A stretch of 64,000 nucleotides of DNA from Bacteroides caecigallinarum (GTDB lineage: Bacteria; Bacteroidota; Bacteroidia; Bacteroidales; Bacteroidaceae): NCBI RefSeq assembly GCF_016901995.1, contig NZ_JACJLE010000004.1, forward strand, positions 38,745 through 102,744. Direction: 5' to 3'. Under the pieces are notes generated by a model. That model did no database searches. It was not told the origin of the DNA and saw nothing but the letters and a program-made list of their open reading frames with translations. The translations under genes were made by a program, and so were the position numbers. Positions 35,937 to 44,289 of this stretch are shown here, piece by piece; positions within the stretch are counted from its first letter, which is position 1, and every line of letters begins with the position of its first letter.

Positions 35937-36140
35937 AGAAGAAGTTATTTATATGTTGTATGGCATAAATCCGGTATATATTTTTCTCTTACATTTTAGC
36001 GATGTATTAAATAGTAAAAATGAAGTGGATAATAATTAAAAACTGTAATTAAAAATATCTTATTTTCTTTGGGATTGTTATATATGTATTTTGATTTACA
36101 CAAAGTATAGGTAAATTGAATTTTTTCTTTCAAAAAGCTG

Positions 36141-36148
36141 TACTTTTG
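36141..36148 (+). promoter_or_regulatory. -7 box upstream of the nitrogen cluster
   Basis: TACTTTTG matches TAnnTTTG, 116 bases before the ATG at 36265, with TTGA about 21 bases upstream. The long leader leaves room for control. In the 393-base gap 35872-36264 I see only this box and the sodB promoter; the rest is AT-rich. Confidence 0.45.
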
Positions 36149-36264
36149 CAGTAAAGAAAGACATAAAGATATAAATATAACTTTAATACTTTCTAATAGA
36201 TAGCAATAATCCATGGATATTGGTTTAAATAAGACAAAAGTTCATTTTAAAAAGGTAAAGAGAT

Positions 36265-36975
36265 ATGAAAATGATTAAAGGTAGAAAAATGATGTTGCTT
36301 TTTGCTATTATTGGATTGGCATCAGCATCGGGTGTTAAGGCGCAGGACAAGGTTGAAGCGTCGGTAGGAGCTGACTTGGTCAGTGGTTACATCTGGCGTG
36401 GTCAGGATCTGGGTGGTGTAAGCATTCAGCCGGGAGCAGGACTTTCTTACAAAGGTTTCTCTTTGTCGGCCTGGGGTTCTGTAGGTTTTGAAGGCACAGA
36501 TACTAAAGAACTTGATTTGACACTGGGATATGAGTATGGTGGTTTTAGTGTCGGAGTGACCGACTATTGGTTTACAAGTGCGGATTCGCCTGCACGTTAT
36601 TCCGATTATAAGGATGCTCATACATTTGAAGTTGCCTTGGGTTACGATTTCGGACCTGTAGCGGTCAATTGGTTTACTAATTTTGCTGGTTCGGTAGGTG
36701 TAAACGAAGATGGTAAAGATGCATATGCTTCATATTTTTCTGTTTCGGCACCTTTCTCATTGGGAGGCATTGATTGGACAGCAGAGATTGGAGCCACTCC
36801 TTGGGCTAATGATTTCTATAATGGTTATTCCAACGGTTTTAAAGTTTCTGCCATAAGTCTTCAGGCATCAAAAGAGATAAAGATAACAGACAGTTTTTCT
36901 CTTCCGCTTTGGGCACAGGCTATCTGGAATCCTACAACAAAAGGCGCATACTTCGTAGCCGGAATAAGTTTCTGA
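36265..36975 (+). CDS. Outer membrane porin-like protein of the nitrogen cluster
   Basis: A 236-residue exported protein with a signal peptide (cleavage after GVKAQ, about residue 27) and alternating beta strands to a C-terminal YFVAGISF, typical of a small beta barrel. VSGYIWRGQDLGG (about 38-50) resembles the TorF/Gcw_chp porin-like family. It is followed at 66 bases by the PII gene and then amt and glnN, so it may help ammonium or small nitrogen compounds cross the outer membrane; that is an inference from neighbours. Confidence 0.75.
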   Translation: MKMIKGRKMMLLFAIIGLASASGVKAQDKVEASVGADLVSGYIWRGQDLGGVSIQPGAGLSYKGFSLSAWGSVGFEGTDTKELDLTLGYEYGGFSVGVTDYWFTSADSPARYSDYKDAHTFEVALGYDFGPVAVNWFTNFAGSVGVNEDGKDAYASYFSVSAPFSLGGIDWTAEIGATPWANDFYNGYSNGFKVSAISLQASKEIKITDSFSLPLWAQAIWNPTTKGAYFVAGISF

Positions 36976-37041
36976 TATCCGGGTATAGCATATACAAATA
37001 CAATATACATACAATATACAAATACAATAACGAATGAGATT

Positions 37042-37398
37042 ATGAAAAAGATTGAAGCTATTATTCGCCGGACGAAGTTCGACGATGTAAAGGAGGCTCT
37101 TCTGAAAGCCGATATAGAATGGTTTTCTTATTACGATGTGAGAGGGGTCGGGAAGACACGCGAGGGACGCATATACCGAGGAGTGGTATATGATACCAGT
37201 TCCATAGAGCGCATTCTGATATCTATTGTTGTGAGAAACAAGAATGTGGATAAAACTGTAGAAGCCGTGATGAAGGCTGCGCATACAGGCGAGATAGGCG
37301 ACGGGCGTATTTTCGTAATCCCGGTGGAAGATGCTGTCCGCATTCGTACCGGAGAACGTGGAGACATCGCACTCTATAATGCGGAACAGGAGAAATAA
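37042..37398 (+). CDS. glnK: P-II family nitrogen regulatory protein
   Basis: A 118-residue PII signal protein. The fold is clear from KKIEAIIRRTKFDDVKEAL, the T-loop region VRGVGKTREGRIYRGVVY and the C-terminal block GEIGDGRIFVIPVEDAVRIRTGE that binds ATP/2-oxoglutarate. The T-loop Tyr equivalent to the uridylylation site is present (IYRG). The T-loop differs from proteobacterial GlnB and is closer to the NifI-like/Bacteroidetes type. Being next to the ammonium transporter, it most likely gates that channel according to nitrogen status, as GlnK does. Confidence 0.92.
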   Translation: MKKIEAIIRRTKFDDVKEALLKADIEWFSYYDVRGVGKTREGRIYRGVVYDTSSIERILISIVVRNKNVDKTVEAVMKAAHTGEIGDGRIFVIPVEDAVRIRTGERGDIALYNAEQEK

Positions 37399-37453
37399 CC
37401 TTGTTCGTCATTCCTTAATATATAATAAAATAACTAAATAAACGAGATAAATT

Positions 37454-38818
37454 ATGGACAAATATATAAAAGGCGGCATGTGTATGTTGCGGTATGCCGT
37501 AATGCTTCTGATTATGTTTTGTTGGGTGCCTGATGTGTGTGCGAGTGAAGAAACTGTTGTAACCGAGCCGGTTTTGAATTCCGGCAATACGGCTTGGCTG
37601 TTGGTTGCCTCAATATTGGTGTTGTTTATGAGTATTCCCGGTATCGCTTTATTTTATGGCGGTCTAGTTCGACGGAAAAATGTGTTGAGTGTCATCATGC
37701 AGACGCTGTTTATTGTTGGTGTAGTCAGTATTTTGTGGGTGGCGTTCGGCTATAGTTGGGCGTTCGATACCAGTTTTGCCGAAACAGGCAATCCGCTGGC
37801 GTGTATAATAGGAGGCTTCGACAAGGCTTTCCTTCACGGCATCAGCATCGGCACCCTTACAGCAGGCGATATTCCCGAACTGCTTTTTGCGATGTTTCAA
37901 TGCATGTTCGCAATTATTACGCCGGCATTGATACTCGGTGCTTTTGCCGAGCGTATAAAGTTTTCCGGATATGTATTGTTTATTACTTTGTGGGTGATTG
38001 TAGCTTATTTCCCTATGGCCCATTGGGTGTGGGGTGGAGGATTCCTGCAGGAAATGGGTGCTATCGACTTTGCCGGAGGTACGGTCGTGCATATTAACGC
38101 CGGAATTTCCGCATTGGTTATGGCTATCATGCTTGGCAAGCGAATGGATTATAGGGTAGGACACCCCATTACGCCACACAACGTGACTTTCGTTTTTATG
38201 GGAACTTCTTTCTTGTGGTTAGGCTGGTTCGGATTCAATGCCGGAAGTGGGCTGGCGGCCGACGGACTGGCGGCGAACGCTTTTATGGTGACGCATATTG
38301 CCACAGCCGCCGCTGCCATAACATGGATGGTGATAGATTGGTTTTGCAATAAGAAACCTACCATTATCGGCTCGTGTACAGGAGCTGTGGCCGGACTTGT
38401 GGCTATCACTCCCGCAGCCGGCACGGTTGATTTGCTTGGCGCATTGTGTATCGGCGTCATTACTTCCGTGGTATGCTTTTTCATGGTTGCCGCTGTAAAG
38501 CCTAAGTTTAAATACGATGATGCCCTCGACGCTTTTGGAGTGCATGGAGTGGGTGGTATAATTGGTTCTGTCCTGACAGGTGTGTTTGCTACGCGTTTTA
38601 TTTCCGGAGAGGACGGCGTGCAGGGTGCTTTGTATGGAGACTGGCATCAGTTGTGGATACAGATTCTGGCTACGGTAGTTTCTATTGTATATAGTGCGGT
38701 AGTTACTTTTATCCTGTTCAAGATTGCTGACGCGACTGTTGGCTTGCGTGTTGACAAGCGCGTGGAAGAAGAAGGACTTGATATCTATGAACATGGTGAA
38801 TCGGCATACAACAGATAA
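37454..38818 (+). CDS. amt: Ammonium transporter
   Basis: A 454-residue Amt/Rh channel for ammonium/ammonia in the inner membrane. It has a signal-like N-terminus (to about 27), then 11 helices; family marks are LFYGGLVRRKNVLSVIMQ, MAHWVWGGG, and the twin pore histidines in VVHINAGISALV and DAFGVHGVGGIIGS. A short charged C-terminal tail (KRVEEEGLDIYEHGE) is the usual docking part for GlnK. The ATG at 37454 is 55 bases after glnK, so they form an operon. Confidence 0.95.
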   Translation: MDKYIKGGMCMLRYAVMLLIMFCWVPDVCASEETVVTEPVLNSGNTAWLLVASILVLFMSIPGIALFYGGLVRRKNVLSVIMQTLFIVGVVSILWVAFGYSWAFDTSFAETGNPLACIIGGFDKAFLHGISIGTLTAGDIPELLFAMFQCMFAIITPALILGAFAERIKFSGYVLFITLWVIVAYFPMAHWVWGGGFLQEMGAIDFAGGTVVHINAGISALVMAIMLGKRMDYRVGHPITPHNVTFVFMGTSFLWLGWFGFNAGSGLAADGLAANAFMVTHIATAAAAITWMVIDWFCNKKPTIIGSCTGAVAGLVAITPAAGTVDLLGALCIGVITSVVCFFMVAAVKPKFKYDDALDAFGVHGVGGIIGSVLTGVFATRFISGEDGVQGALYGDWHQLWIQILATVVSIVYSAVVTFILFKIADATVGLRVDKRVEEEGLDIYEHGESAYNR

Positions 38819-38850
38819 TTAATAATTAACAATTAATAATTGATAATGAA

Positions 38851-38914
38851 CAATGAATAATTAATAGTGAATAATGAAGACATCAACTCGTTTTTAATTA
38901 TTAATTATTCATTG
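38851..38914. repeat. AT-rich inverted repeat between amt and glnN
   Basis: CAATGAATAATTAATA (38851-38866) and its perfect complement (38899-38914) are separated by 32 bases. The whole gap 38819-38937 is made of AATTA-like repeats. It could form a hairpin in the amt-glnN transcript, but lacks a G+C-rich stem. Confidence 0.7.
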
Positions 38915-38937
38915 AATAACCTAACAACTAAATAAAT

Positions 38938-41121
38938 ATGATTCGTTTTAATGTAGTGGAAAAGGCTTTCCAGACAAAGCCTATGGAGGTAAGCGTTCCG
39001 AGCTGCCGTCCGAGTGAGTATTTTGGCAAATATGTATTCAACAGGGAGAAAATGTTCAAGTATCTTCCAAGTACGGTTTATGCAAAGTTGGTAGATGCGA
39101 TGGATCATGGAGCGACACTTGACAGACAGACTGCAGACGAAGTGGCAGCAGGTATGAAACGTTGGGCAAGCGAACTTGGTGCAACACATTATACACACTG
39201 GTTCCAGCCTCTGACGGAAGGAACAGCCGAGAAGCATGATGCGTTTGTGGAACATGATGGTAAAGGTGGCATGATGGAAGAATTCTCCGGTAAACTTCTT
39301 GTACAGCAGGAACCTGATGCGTCATCTTTTCCAAACGGAGGTATAAGAAATACATTCGAGGCTCGTGGATATAGCGCATGGGATCCTTCGTCTCCTGTAT
39401 TTGTCGTTGACGATACATTGTGCATTCCTACTGTGTTTATAGCATATACAGGCGAGTCGCTTGACTATAAGGCTCCACTGCTTAAGGCTCTTAGTGCAGT
39501 AGATAAAGCGGCGGTGGCTGTATGTCATTATTTTGACACTAACGTAAAGAAGGTTACAGCTTTCTTGGGATGGGAACAAGAATATTTCCTTGTTGACGAA
39601 GGTTTGTATGCAGCTCGTCCGGACCTGTTGCTTACAGGACGTACACTGATGGGACATGAGGCTTCTAAAAACCAGCAGCTTGAAGACCATTATTTCGGAG
39701 CAATTCCTACCAGAGTCGCAGCATTTATGAAGGATTTGGAGATACAGGCACTTGAACTTGGTATTCCTGTAAAGACACGTCATAATGAAGTTGCTCCTAA
39801 CCAGTTTGAGCTTGCTCCGATATATGAGGAATGTAATCTGGCTGTTGACCATAATATGCTGGTTATGTCACTTATGCGTAAAGTGGCACGTGCACATGGT
39901 TTCAGAGTGTTGCTTCACGAAAAACCTTTTAAGGGTGTTAATGGTTCCGGTAAGCATAACAACTGGTCTTTAGGAACTGATACCGGCGTTCTACTGATGG
40001 CTCCAGGAAAGACAACAGAAGAAAACTTGCGTTTCGTTACATTCGTAGTCAATACATTGATGGCTGTTTACAGACATAACGGACTGCTTAAGGCTTCTAT
40101 CATGAGTGCTACTAACGCTCATCGTCTGGGAGCAAACGAGGCACCTCCAGCAATCATTTCTTCTTTCCTTGGCTCACAGTTAAGCAAAGTTCTTGACCAT
40201 ATAGAGGAAAATGCCAATGAAGATTTAGTATCATTGGGAGGAAAGCAAGGAATGAAACTTGACATACCTCAGATTCCGGAATTGCTGATTGATAATACAG
40301 ACCGTAACCGTACTTCACCATTTGCGTTTACCGGAAACAGATTTGAATTCCGTGCAGTAGGTTCTGAAGCCAACTGTGCAAGTGCCATGATTGCATTGAA
40401 TACAGCAGTTGCAGAACAGCTTGTCATATTCAAGAAAGAAGTGGATGACCTGATTGAAAAAGGCGAACCGAAAGTTTCTGCTTTGTTACAGGTATTGCGT
40501 AAATACATAAAAGAAAGTAAACCTATCCGTTTCGACGGTAATGGTTACAGTGACGAATGGAAAGAAGAAGCTCTCAAGCGTGGATTGGACTGCGAAACCA
40601 GCTGTCCGGTTATCTTCGATAACTATCTGAAACCTGAAAGTGTAGCGATGTTTGAGTCAACAGGCGTAATGACACGTAAGGAACTTGAAGCACGCAATGA
40701 GGTAAAATGGGAGACTTATACCAAGAAAATTCAAATTGAGGCACGTGTTCTGGGAGACTTGGTTATGAATCATGTAGTGCCTGTAGCTATCAGCTATCAG
40801 ACAAAACTTATTGATAATGTATTCAAGATGAAAAGTTTGTTCCCAGCTGAAGAAGCAGAAAGACTGTCTGCTGGAAATGTGGCTATCATTAAGGAAATTT
40901 CAGAACGCACTGCATATATAAAAGAACACGTTGACTCTATGGTAGAGGCTCGTAAGGTGGCTAATAAGATTACTTCCGAACGCGAGAAAGCCATAGCTTA
41001 TCACGATAACATCGCTCCAATGCTTGAACTTATCCGTTATCATATAGATAAGTTGGAACTGATTGTCGATGACCAGATGTGGACTTTACCTAAGTATCGT
41101 GAGTTATTGTTCATACGATAA
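38938..41121 (+). CDS. glnN: Glutamine synthetase, type III
   Basis: A 727-residue type III glutamine synthetase, the large form common in Bacteroides, which makes glutamine from glutamate, ammonia and ATP. Visible marks are the N-terminal RPSEYFGKYVFN, the type III region FLGWEQEYFLVDEGLYAARPDL with metal-binding Glu, NEVAPNQFELAPIYEE, and the GKHNNWS segment of the active site (HEKPFKGVNGSGKHNNWS). Length is as expected (about 725-730), much longer than type I. It follows porin-like protein, glnK and amt, giving a complete ammonium-assimilation block, although the AT-rich inverted repeat suggests separate control. Confidence 0.95.
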   Translation: MIRFNVVEKAFQTKPMEVSVPSCRPSEYFGKYVFNREKMFKYLPSTVYAKLVDAMDHGATLDRQTADEVAAGMKRWASELGATHYTHWFQPLTEGTAEKHDAFVEHDGKGGMMEEFSGKLLVQQEPDASSFPNGGIRNTFEARGYSAWDPSSPVFVVDDTLCIPTVFIAYTGESLDYKAPLLKALSAVDKAAVAVCHYFDTNVKKVTAFLGWEQEYFLVDEGLYAARPDLLLTGRTLMGHEASKNQQLEDHYFGAIPTRVAAFMKDLEIQALELGIPVKTRHNEVAPNQFELAPIYEECNLAVDHNMLVMSLMRKVARAHGFRVLLHEKPFKGVNGSGKHNNWSLGTDTGVLLMAPGKTTEENLRFVTFVVNTLMAVYRHNGLLKASIMSATNAHRLGANEAPPAIISSFLGSQLSKVLDHIEENANEDLVSLGGKQGMKLDIPQIPELLIDNTDRNRTSPFAFTGNRFEFRAVGSEANCASAMIALNTAVAEQLVIFKKEVDDLIEKGEPKVSALLQVLRKYIKESKPIRFDGNGYSDEWKEEALKRGLDCETSCPVIFDNYLKPESVAMFESTGVMTRKELEARNEVKWETYTKKIQIEARVLGDLVMNHVVPVAISYQTKLIDNVFKMKSLFPAEEAERLSAGNVAIIKEISERTAYIKEHVDSMVEARKVANKITSEREKAIAYHDNIAPMLELIRYHIDKLELIVDDQMWTLPKYRELLFIR

Positions 41122-41162
41122 CATATACGATTCTCTATTTATTGGTTGTTTAATTCAGAGAA

Positions 41163-41271
41163 AGAGCCGGTACGCCGTGATGGTGTATCGGCTCTGTTGT
41201 TATGATATATAAAAGTATTAAAGGAGATAAAGTGTTGAGCTTTATCTCCTTTAACTTCTTTATCTCCTTTA
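41163..41271. terminator. Convergent double hairpin between glnN and the HAD gene
   Basis: First hairpin: AGAGCCG(g)TACGCC with GGTGTA(t)CGGCTCT, 41163-41195. Second: AAAGGAGATAAAG (41220-41232) with CTTTATCTCCTTT (41240-41252); the right arm is repeated at 41257-41271, so two pairings compete. Probably stops transcription from both sides. Confidence 0.7.
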
Positions 41272-41280
41272 CTGTTTTAT

Positions 41281-41934
41281 TTATTGTTCCAATAAGAAAC
41301 TTTTCAACTCATTCGCATCATCGGCAATGAAATCCGGTTGGTATGCTTCAAGTTCTGTTCTAGGACGGAATCCCCAGCTTACTCCAACAGTTTTTACTCC
41401 TGCATTTTTACCAGTTTCCATGTCAACGCATGAATCGCCAACGTACACGATTTCTTCTTTGCATATGCCTGCATGTTCTGATATCTCATTTACTATTGTT
41501 GGGTCCGGTTTTGATGGAACTCCATCACGCTGCCCGAGTATTTCGCAGAAGTTTATGTCAGGAAAATACTGTCTTACCAGCTTTACGGCTGCTGCCTGAT
41601 ATTTATTTGAAGCTACTGCTATCTGTATGTTGTTTTTCTGCAAATCTGCCAGAAGACTGTTCATTCCAGGATAAGGTTTGCTCAGATCTGAATTGTGCGC
41701 ATCGTAATAAGGCACAAACTCAGAGCGTATTTTCATAACATATTCATCGTTTTTCTTATCTTCCGGCAATGCACGTTCGAATAGCTTGTTTATTCCGTTT
41801 CCTACGAAAAACTTATATTCCTCTTCATTATGTGTAGGAAGTCCATATTGCTCAAGTGCATAGTTGGTAGCCGCAGCCAGGTCGGCTATTGTGTTCAGTA
41901 ATGTGCCGTCTAAATCGAATATTACAAGTTTCAT
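41281..41934 (-). CDS. HAD family phosphatase, phosphoglycolate phosphatase-like
   Basis: A 217-residue haloacid-dehalogenase hydrolase. The nucleophile motif is IFDLDGTLLNT (D7, D9), followed by a helical cap, motif II VASNK (about 111-115), Lys in SKPDPTI and motif IV YVGDSCVDMETGKNAG. This arrangement fits the Gph/PGMB subgroup that acts on phosphoglycolate or similar small phosphates; the exact substrate cannot be read from sequence, so no gene symbol is given. Convergent with glnN and divergent from the DUF2490 gene. Confidence 0.88.
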   Translation of the reverse strand: MKLVIFDLDGTLLNTIADLAAATNYALEQYGLPTHNEEEYKFFVGNGINKLFERALPEDKKNDEYVMKIRSEFVPYYDAHNSDLSKPYPGMNSLLADLQKNNIQIAVASNKYQAAAVKLVRQYFPDINFCEILGQRDGVPSKPDPTIVNEISEHAGICKEEIVYVGDSCVDMETGKNAGVKTVGVSWGFRPRTELEAYQPDFIADDANELKSFLLEQ

Positions 41935-42015
41935 GAATAAAGAATTTTCTTTTTGTTTGATTATCCTATAGTTTATAAATCGACTGCAAACTTAGTTAAA
42001 TCGTTTGATTTGTTA

Positions 42016-42023
42016 TATCTTTG
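42016..42023 (+). promoter_or_regulatory. -7 box for the DUF2490 gene
   Basis: TATCTTTG matches TAnnTTTG, 23 bases before the ATG chosen at 42047, which argues against an earlier in-frame start at 42005. Confidence 0.5.
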
Positions 42024-42046
42024 TGACTGTAAAAAGTTATAAAATT

Positions 42047-42706
42047 ATGAAAACACATAGGTCGGGTATATTATTGTTGGTAATTTGTGGGCTTCTTGCA
42101 TTGGGAAATTTTCCATTGATGGCGCAGGACGGGGCTGACTGGAGTTCATGGACATCTGTAGCTGTAAATCATAAGTTTAATAAGAATCTTAGACTTATGT
42201 CGAAAGTGCAAGTCAGGTCAAGGGATAATTTCAGTGCTTTTGAGAGATTTTTTATAAATGCCGGATTGGGTTACAAGGTTCTGCCTAAATGGGAACTGAA
42301 AGGTGTCTTTGCCTATCATCGCAGGAGTAGTGCTTCGAAGGGTAACTTCAATGCCTACAGGTATCATCTGGGCTCGGAAGCATTCTGGAAGAAGGGCGAT
42401 TTCAGAATCCGCTGGAGGGAGAGGTTTCAACATACATTCGCTTTAGGCGATGATGAGATGATAATTCGTTCCAGACTGATGTTTGACTATAATATACCAT
42501 CAACTATATTGGTCCCGTATTTTTCAATTGAGACCTTCAATGATTTGGAGAATAATGATGCTTTCAAAGCTGAAAGAATCCGCTATATGCCGGGATTAAG
42601 GATGAATCTTACTGATATGTATTCATTATCGGTTTTTTATTGCAGGCAGGATGATATTTCCACAAAGACCAATATTGCCGGTGTGGAGTTTATAATCAAT
42701 TTGTGA
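42047..42706 (+). CDS. DUF2490 outer membrane beta-barrel protein
   Basis: About 219 residues from the ATG at 42047 (MKTHRSGILLLVICGLL), which gives a proper signal peptide ending PLMAQ; an earlier start would add 14 residues ahead of it and lie upstream of the -7 box. The mature part is beta-rich: WSSWTSVAVNHKFNKNLRLM, FFINAGLGYKV, RIRWRERFQHTF, matching DUF2490, a barrel family of Bacteroidetes. Role unknown. The nitroreductase gene follows at 53 bases in the same direction but has no obvious functional link. Confidence 0.8.
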   Translation: MKTHRSGILLLVICGLLALGNFPLMAQDGADWSSWTSVAVNHKFNKNLRLMSKVQVRSRDNFSAFERFFINAGLGYKVLPKWELKGVFAYHRRSSASKGNFNAYRYHLGSEAFWKKGDFRIRWRERFQHTFALGDDEMIIRSRLMFDYNIPSTILVPYFSIETFNDLENNDAFKAERIRYMPGLRMNLTDMYSLSVFYCRQDDISTKTNIAGVEFIINL

Positions 42707-42759
42707 TAGATTAAAAAACATTTAGTATCATACTAACAACTAAAATAATACTTTAATTT

Positions 42760-43269
42760 ATGAGTTTTCTTGATTTGGTAAATAAGCGTTATTCTGTACG
42801 TTCATACGAAGAACGTCAGATTGAGAAAGAGAAGATAGATTATATCATGGAATGTGTTCGTATGGCTCCGTCAGCTGTGAATTTCCAGCCGTGGAAATTC
42901 TATATTGTAACGGACAAAGATAAGCTGAATGATATAAAATCAACTTATAAGCGTGAATGGATAATGTCTGCTCCATGTATTATTGTGGCATGTGCCAAAC
43001 ATGATGAGTCATGGCATCGTCGCTCGGACAATAAGGATCATGCAGATATTGATCTGGCAATAGCTATCGAGCATCTGTGTCTTGCTGCTGCGGAACAGGG
43101 GCTAGGTACTTGCTGGGTATGTAATTTCGATGCTGCACTCTGCCATCAGTTGATGTCCTTGCCTGAGGAGATGGAGCCGGTTGCTCTAATTCCTGTGGGC
43201 TATACACCTGATACTGAAATACCGGAGAAGAAAAGAAAGGATATGGATGAAATCTGTGTATATATCTGA
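42760..43269 (+). CDS. Nitroreductase family protein
   Basis: A 169-residue FMN-dependent oxidoreductase of the nitroreductase fold. The N-terminal NKRYSVRSYEERQI with the FMN-phosphate-binding Arg/Ser, APSAVNFQPWKFYIV (about 31-45), and the C-terminal AAAEQGLGTCWVCNF and PVALIPVGYT are the family landmarks. It is a short single-domain member. The physiological substrate is unknown. Its stop codon is 6 bases from the convergent btuD-like gene. Confidence 0.9.
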   Translation: MSFLDLVNKRYSVRSYEERQIEKEKIDYIMECVRMAPSAVNFQPWKFYIVTDKDKLNDIKSTYKREWIMSAPCIIVACAKHDESWHRRSDNKDHADIDLAIAIEHLCLAAAEQGLGTCWVCNFDAALCHQLMSLPEEMEPVALIPVGYTPDTEIPEKKRKDMDEICVYI

Positions 43270-43275
43270 TATATC

Positions 43276-44289
43276 TTAACTTAGTATAGATATAAGCTCG
43301 CCGAAACTGCCGCAACTATAGTTCTTTTCATCAATATGTAATTGCATTTCTGATGATGACAGAACTTTAAGTTCCGGCAGTTTTTTGTCTTCCTGTGCTG
43401 CCTGTTTGTCCAGACACAGAAATCCGTGGCGGTTCAGTGCGTTCTGTGTCCAGTGTTTAAGTATCTGGTCGTCTGTATATAGTATGATGGAACGGTCGGC
43501 TTTCACGGTAGGGGAGTATCCTCCGTGCATAAGGTCGAATTTAATTTCTGCTTCAGGAAAAAGCCTGTCCATCAGTCCGGATAATATTATGTCTTCCGTC
43601 ACTCCGGAATGTATTCCGTTTTTAGGAGTGAGTAGCCATAGATAGTCGGCTGTAACCAGTGCCTGCTCTATGTCGTGGGTGGAGAGTAATATGGCTTTGT
43701 TTTCTTCATGCGCCAGCCGGTGGAGCAATGTGAGTATTTCTATTCTACTTACTGCATCAAGGAATGCGGTCGGTTCATCAAGAAGTATTATCGGACATTC
43801 CTGTACTATGGCTTTGGCTATCATGGCCTTTTGGCGTTCTCCGTCAGAGAGGTTAGCCGTATAAGTTTCTGCTTTATGGCTTATTCCTGTAAGATGCAGC
43901 GCATGGTCTATTATTTCTTTGTCGTAAGCAGACAAGCGTCCGAAGAAACCGGTGTGCGGCTGGCGTCCAAGGGCTACAAGCTGTCGTACCGTCAATGCTC
44001 CTGCAAAAATCCTTTCCGTCAGTACAAGTCCGATGGTGCGCGACAGTTCCTTTTCTGAATATCTTTCTACAGGTTTGTCCATAATGTTGAGGCTACCGTC
44101 CAATATAGGTTGCGATGCGGAGATTGTGCGCAGGAGAGTTGACTTTCCCGCACCGTTCGGACCAAGCAGACATGTCAGGTTGCCTCCCTTCAGTGTGAAG
44201 TTGAGGTTGGACTGTACGGTAGTTTTCCTGTTTTTCGTGTGGTAGCCGATACTCAGATTGGAAGCTGTAATCACATCGTTGTTTTCCAT
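43276..44289 (-). CDS. btuD: ABC transporter ATPase, vitamin B12/iron-siderophore type, with C-terminal extension
   Basis: A 337-residue ATPase of the cobalamin/Fe-siderophore importer family. Walker A GPNGAGKS (43-50), Q-loop region, signature NLSDGERQK (146-154), Walker B ILLDEP (168-173) and the switch His in LSTHD are present. The usual length is about 250-260; here about 80 extra residues follow, with ILYTDDQILKHWTQNALNRH and a final beta-rich stretch. The ATG overlaps the btuC stop (TGATG), indicating coupled translation. Cobalamin is assigned from the riboswitch and btuB/btuG context. Confidence 0.88.
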   Translation of the reverse strand: MENNDVITASNLSIGYHTKNRKTTVQSNLNFTLKGGNLTCLLGPNGAGKSTLLRTISASQPILDGSLNIMDKPVERYSEKELSRTIGLVLTERIFAGALTVRQLVALGRQPHTGFFGRLSAYDKEIIDHALHLTGISHKAETYTANLSDGERQKAMIAKAIVQECPIILLDEPTAFLDAVSRIEILTLLHRLAHEENKAILLSTHDIEQALVTADYLWLLTPKNGIHSGVTEDIILSGLMDRLFPEAEIKFDLMHGGYSPTVKADRSIILYTDDQILKHWTQNALNRHGFLCLDKQAAQEDKKLPELKVLSSSEMQLHIDEKNYSCGSFGELISILS

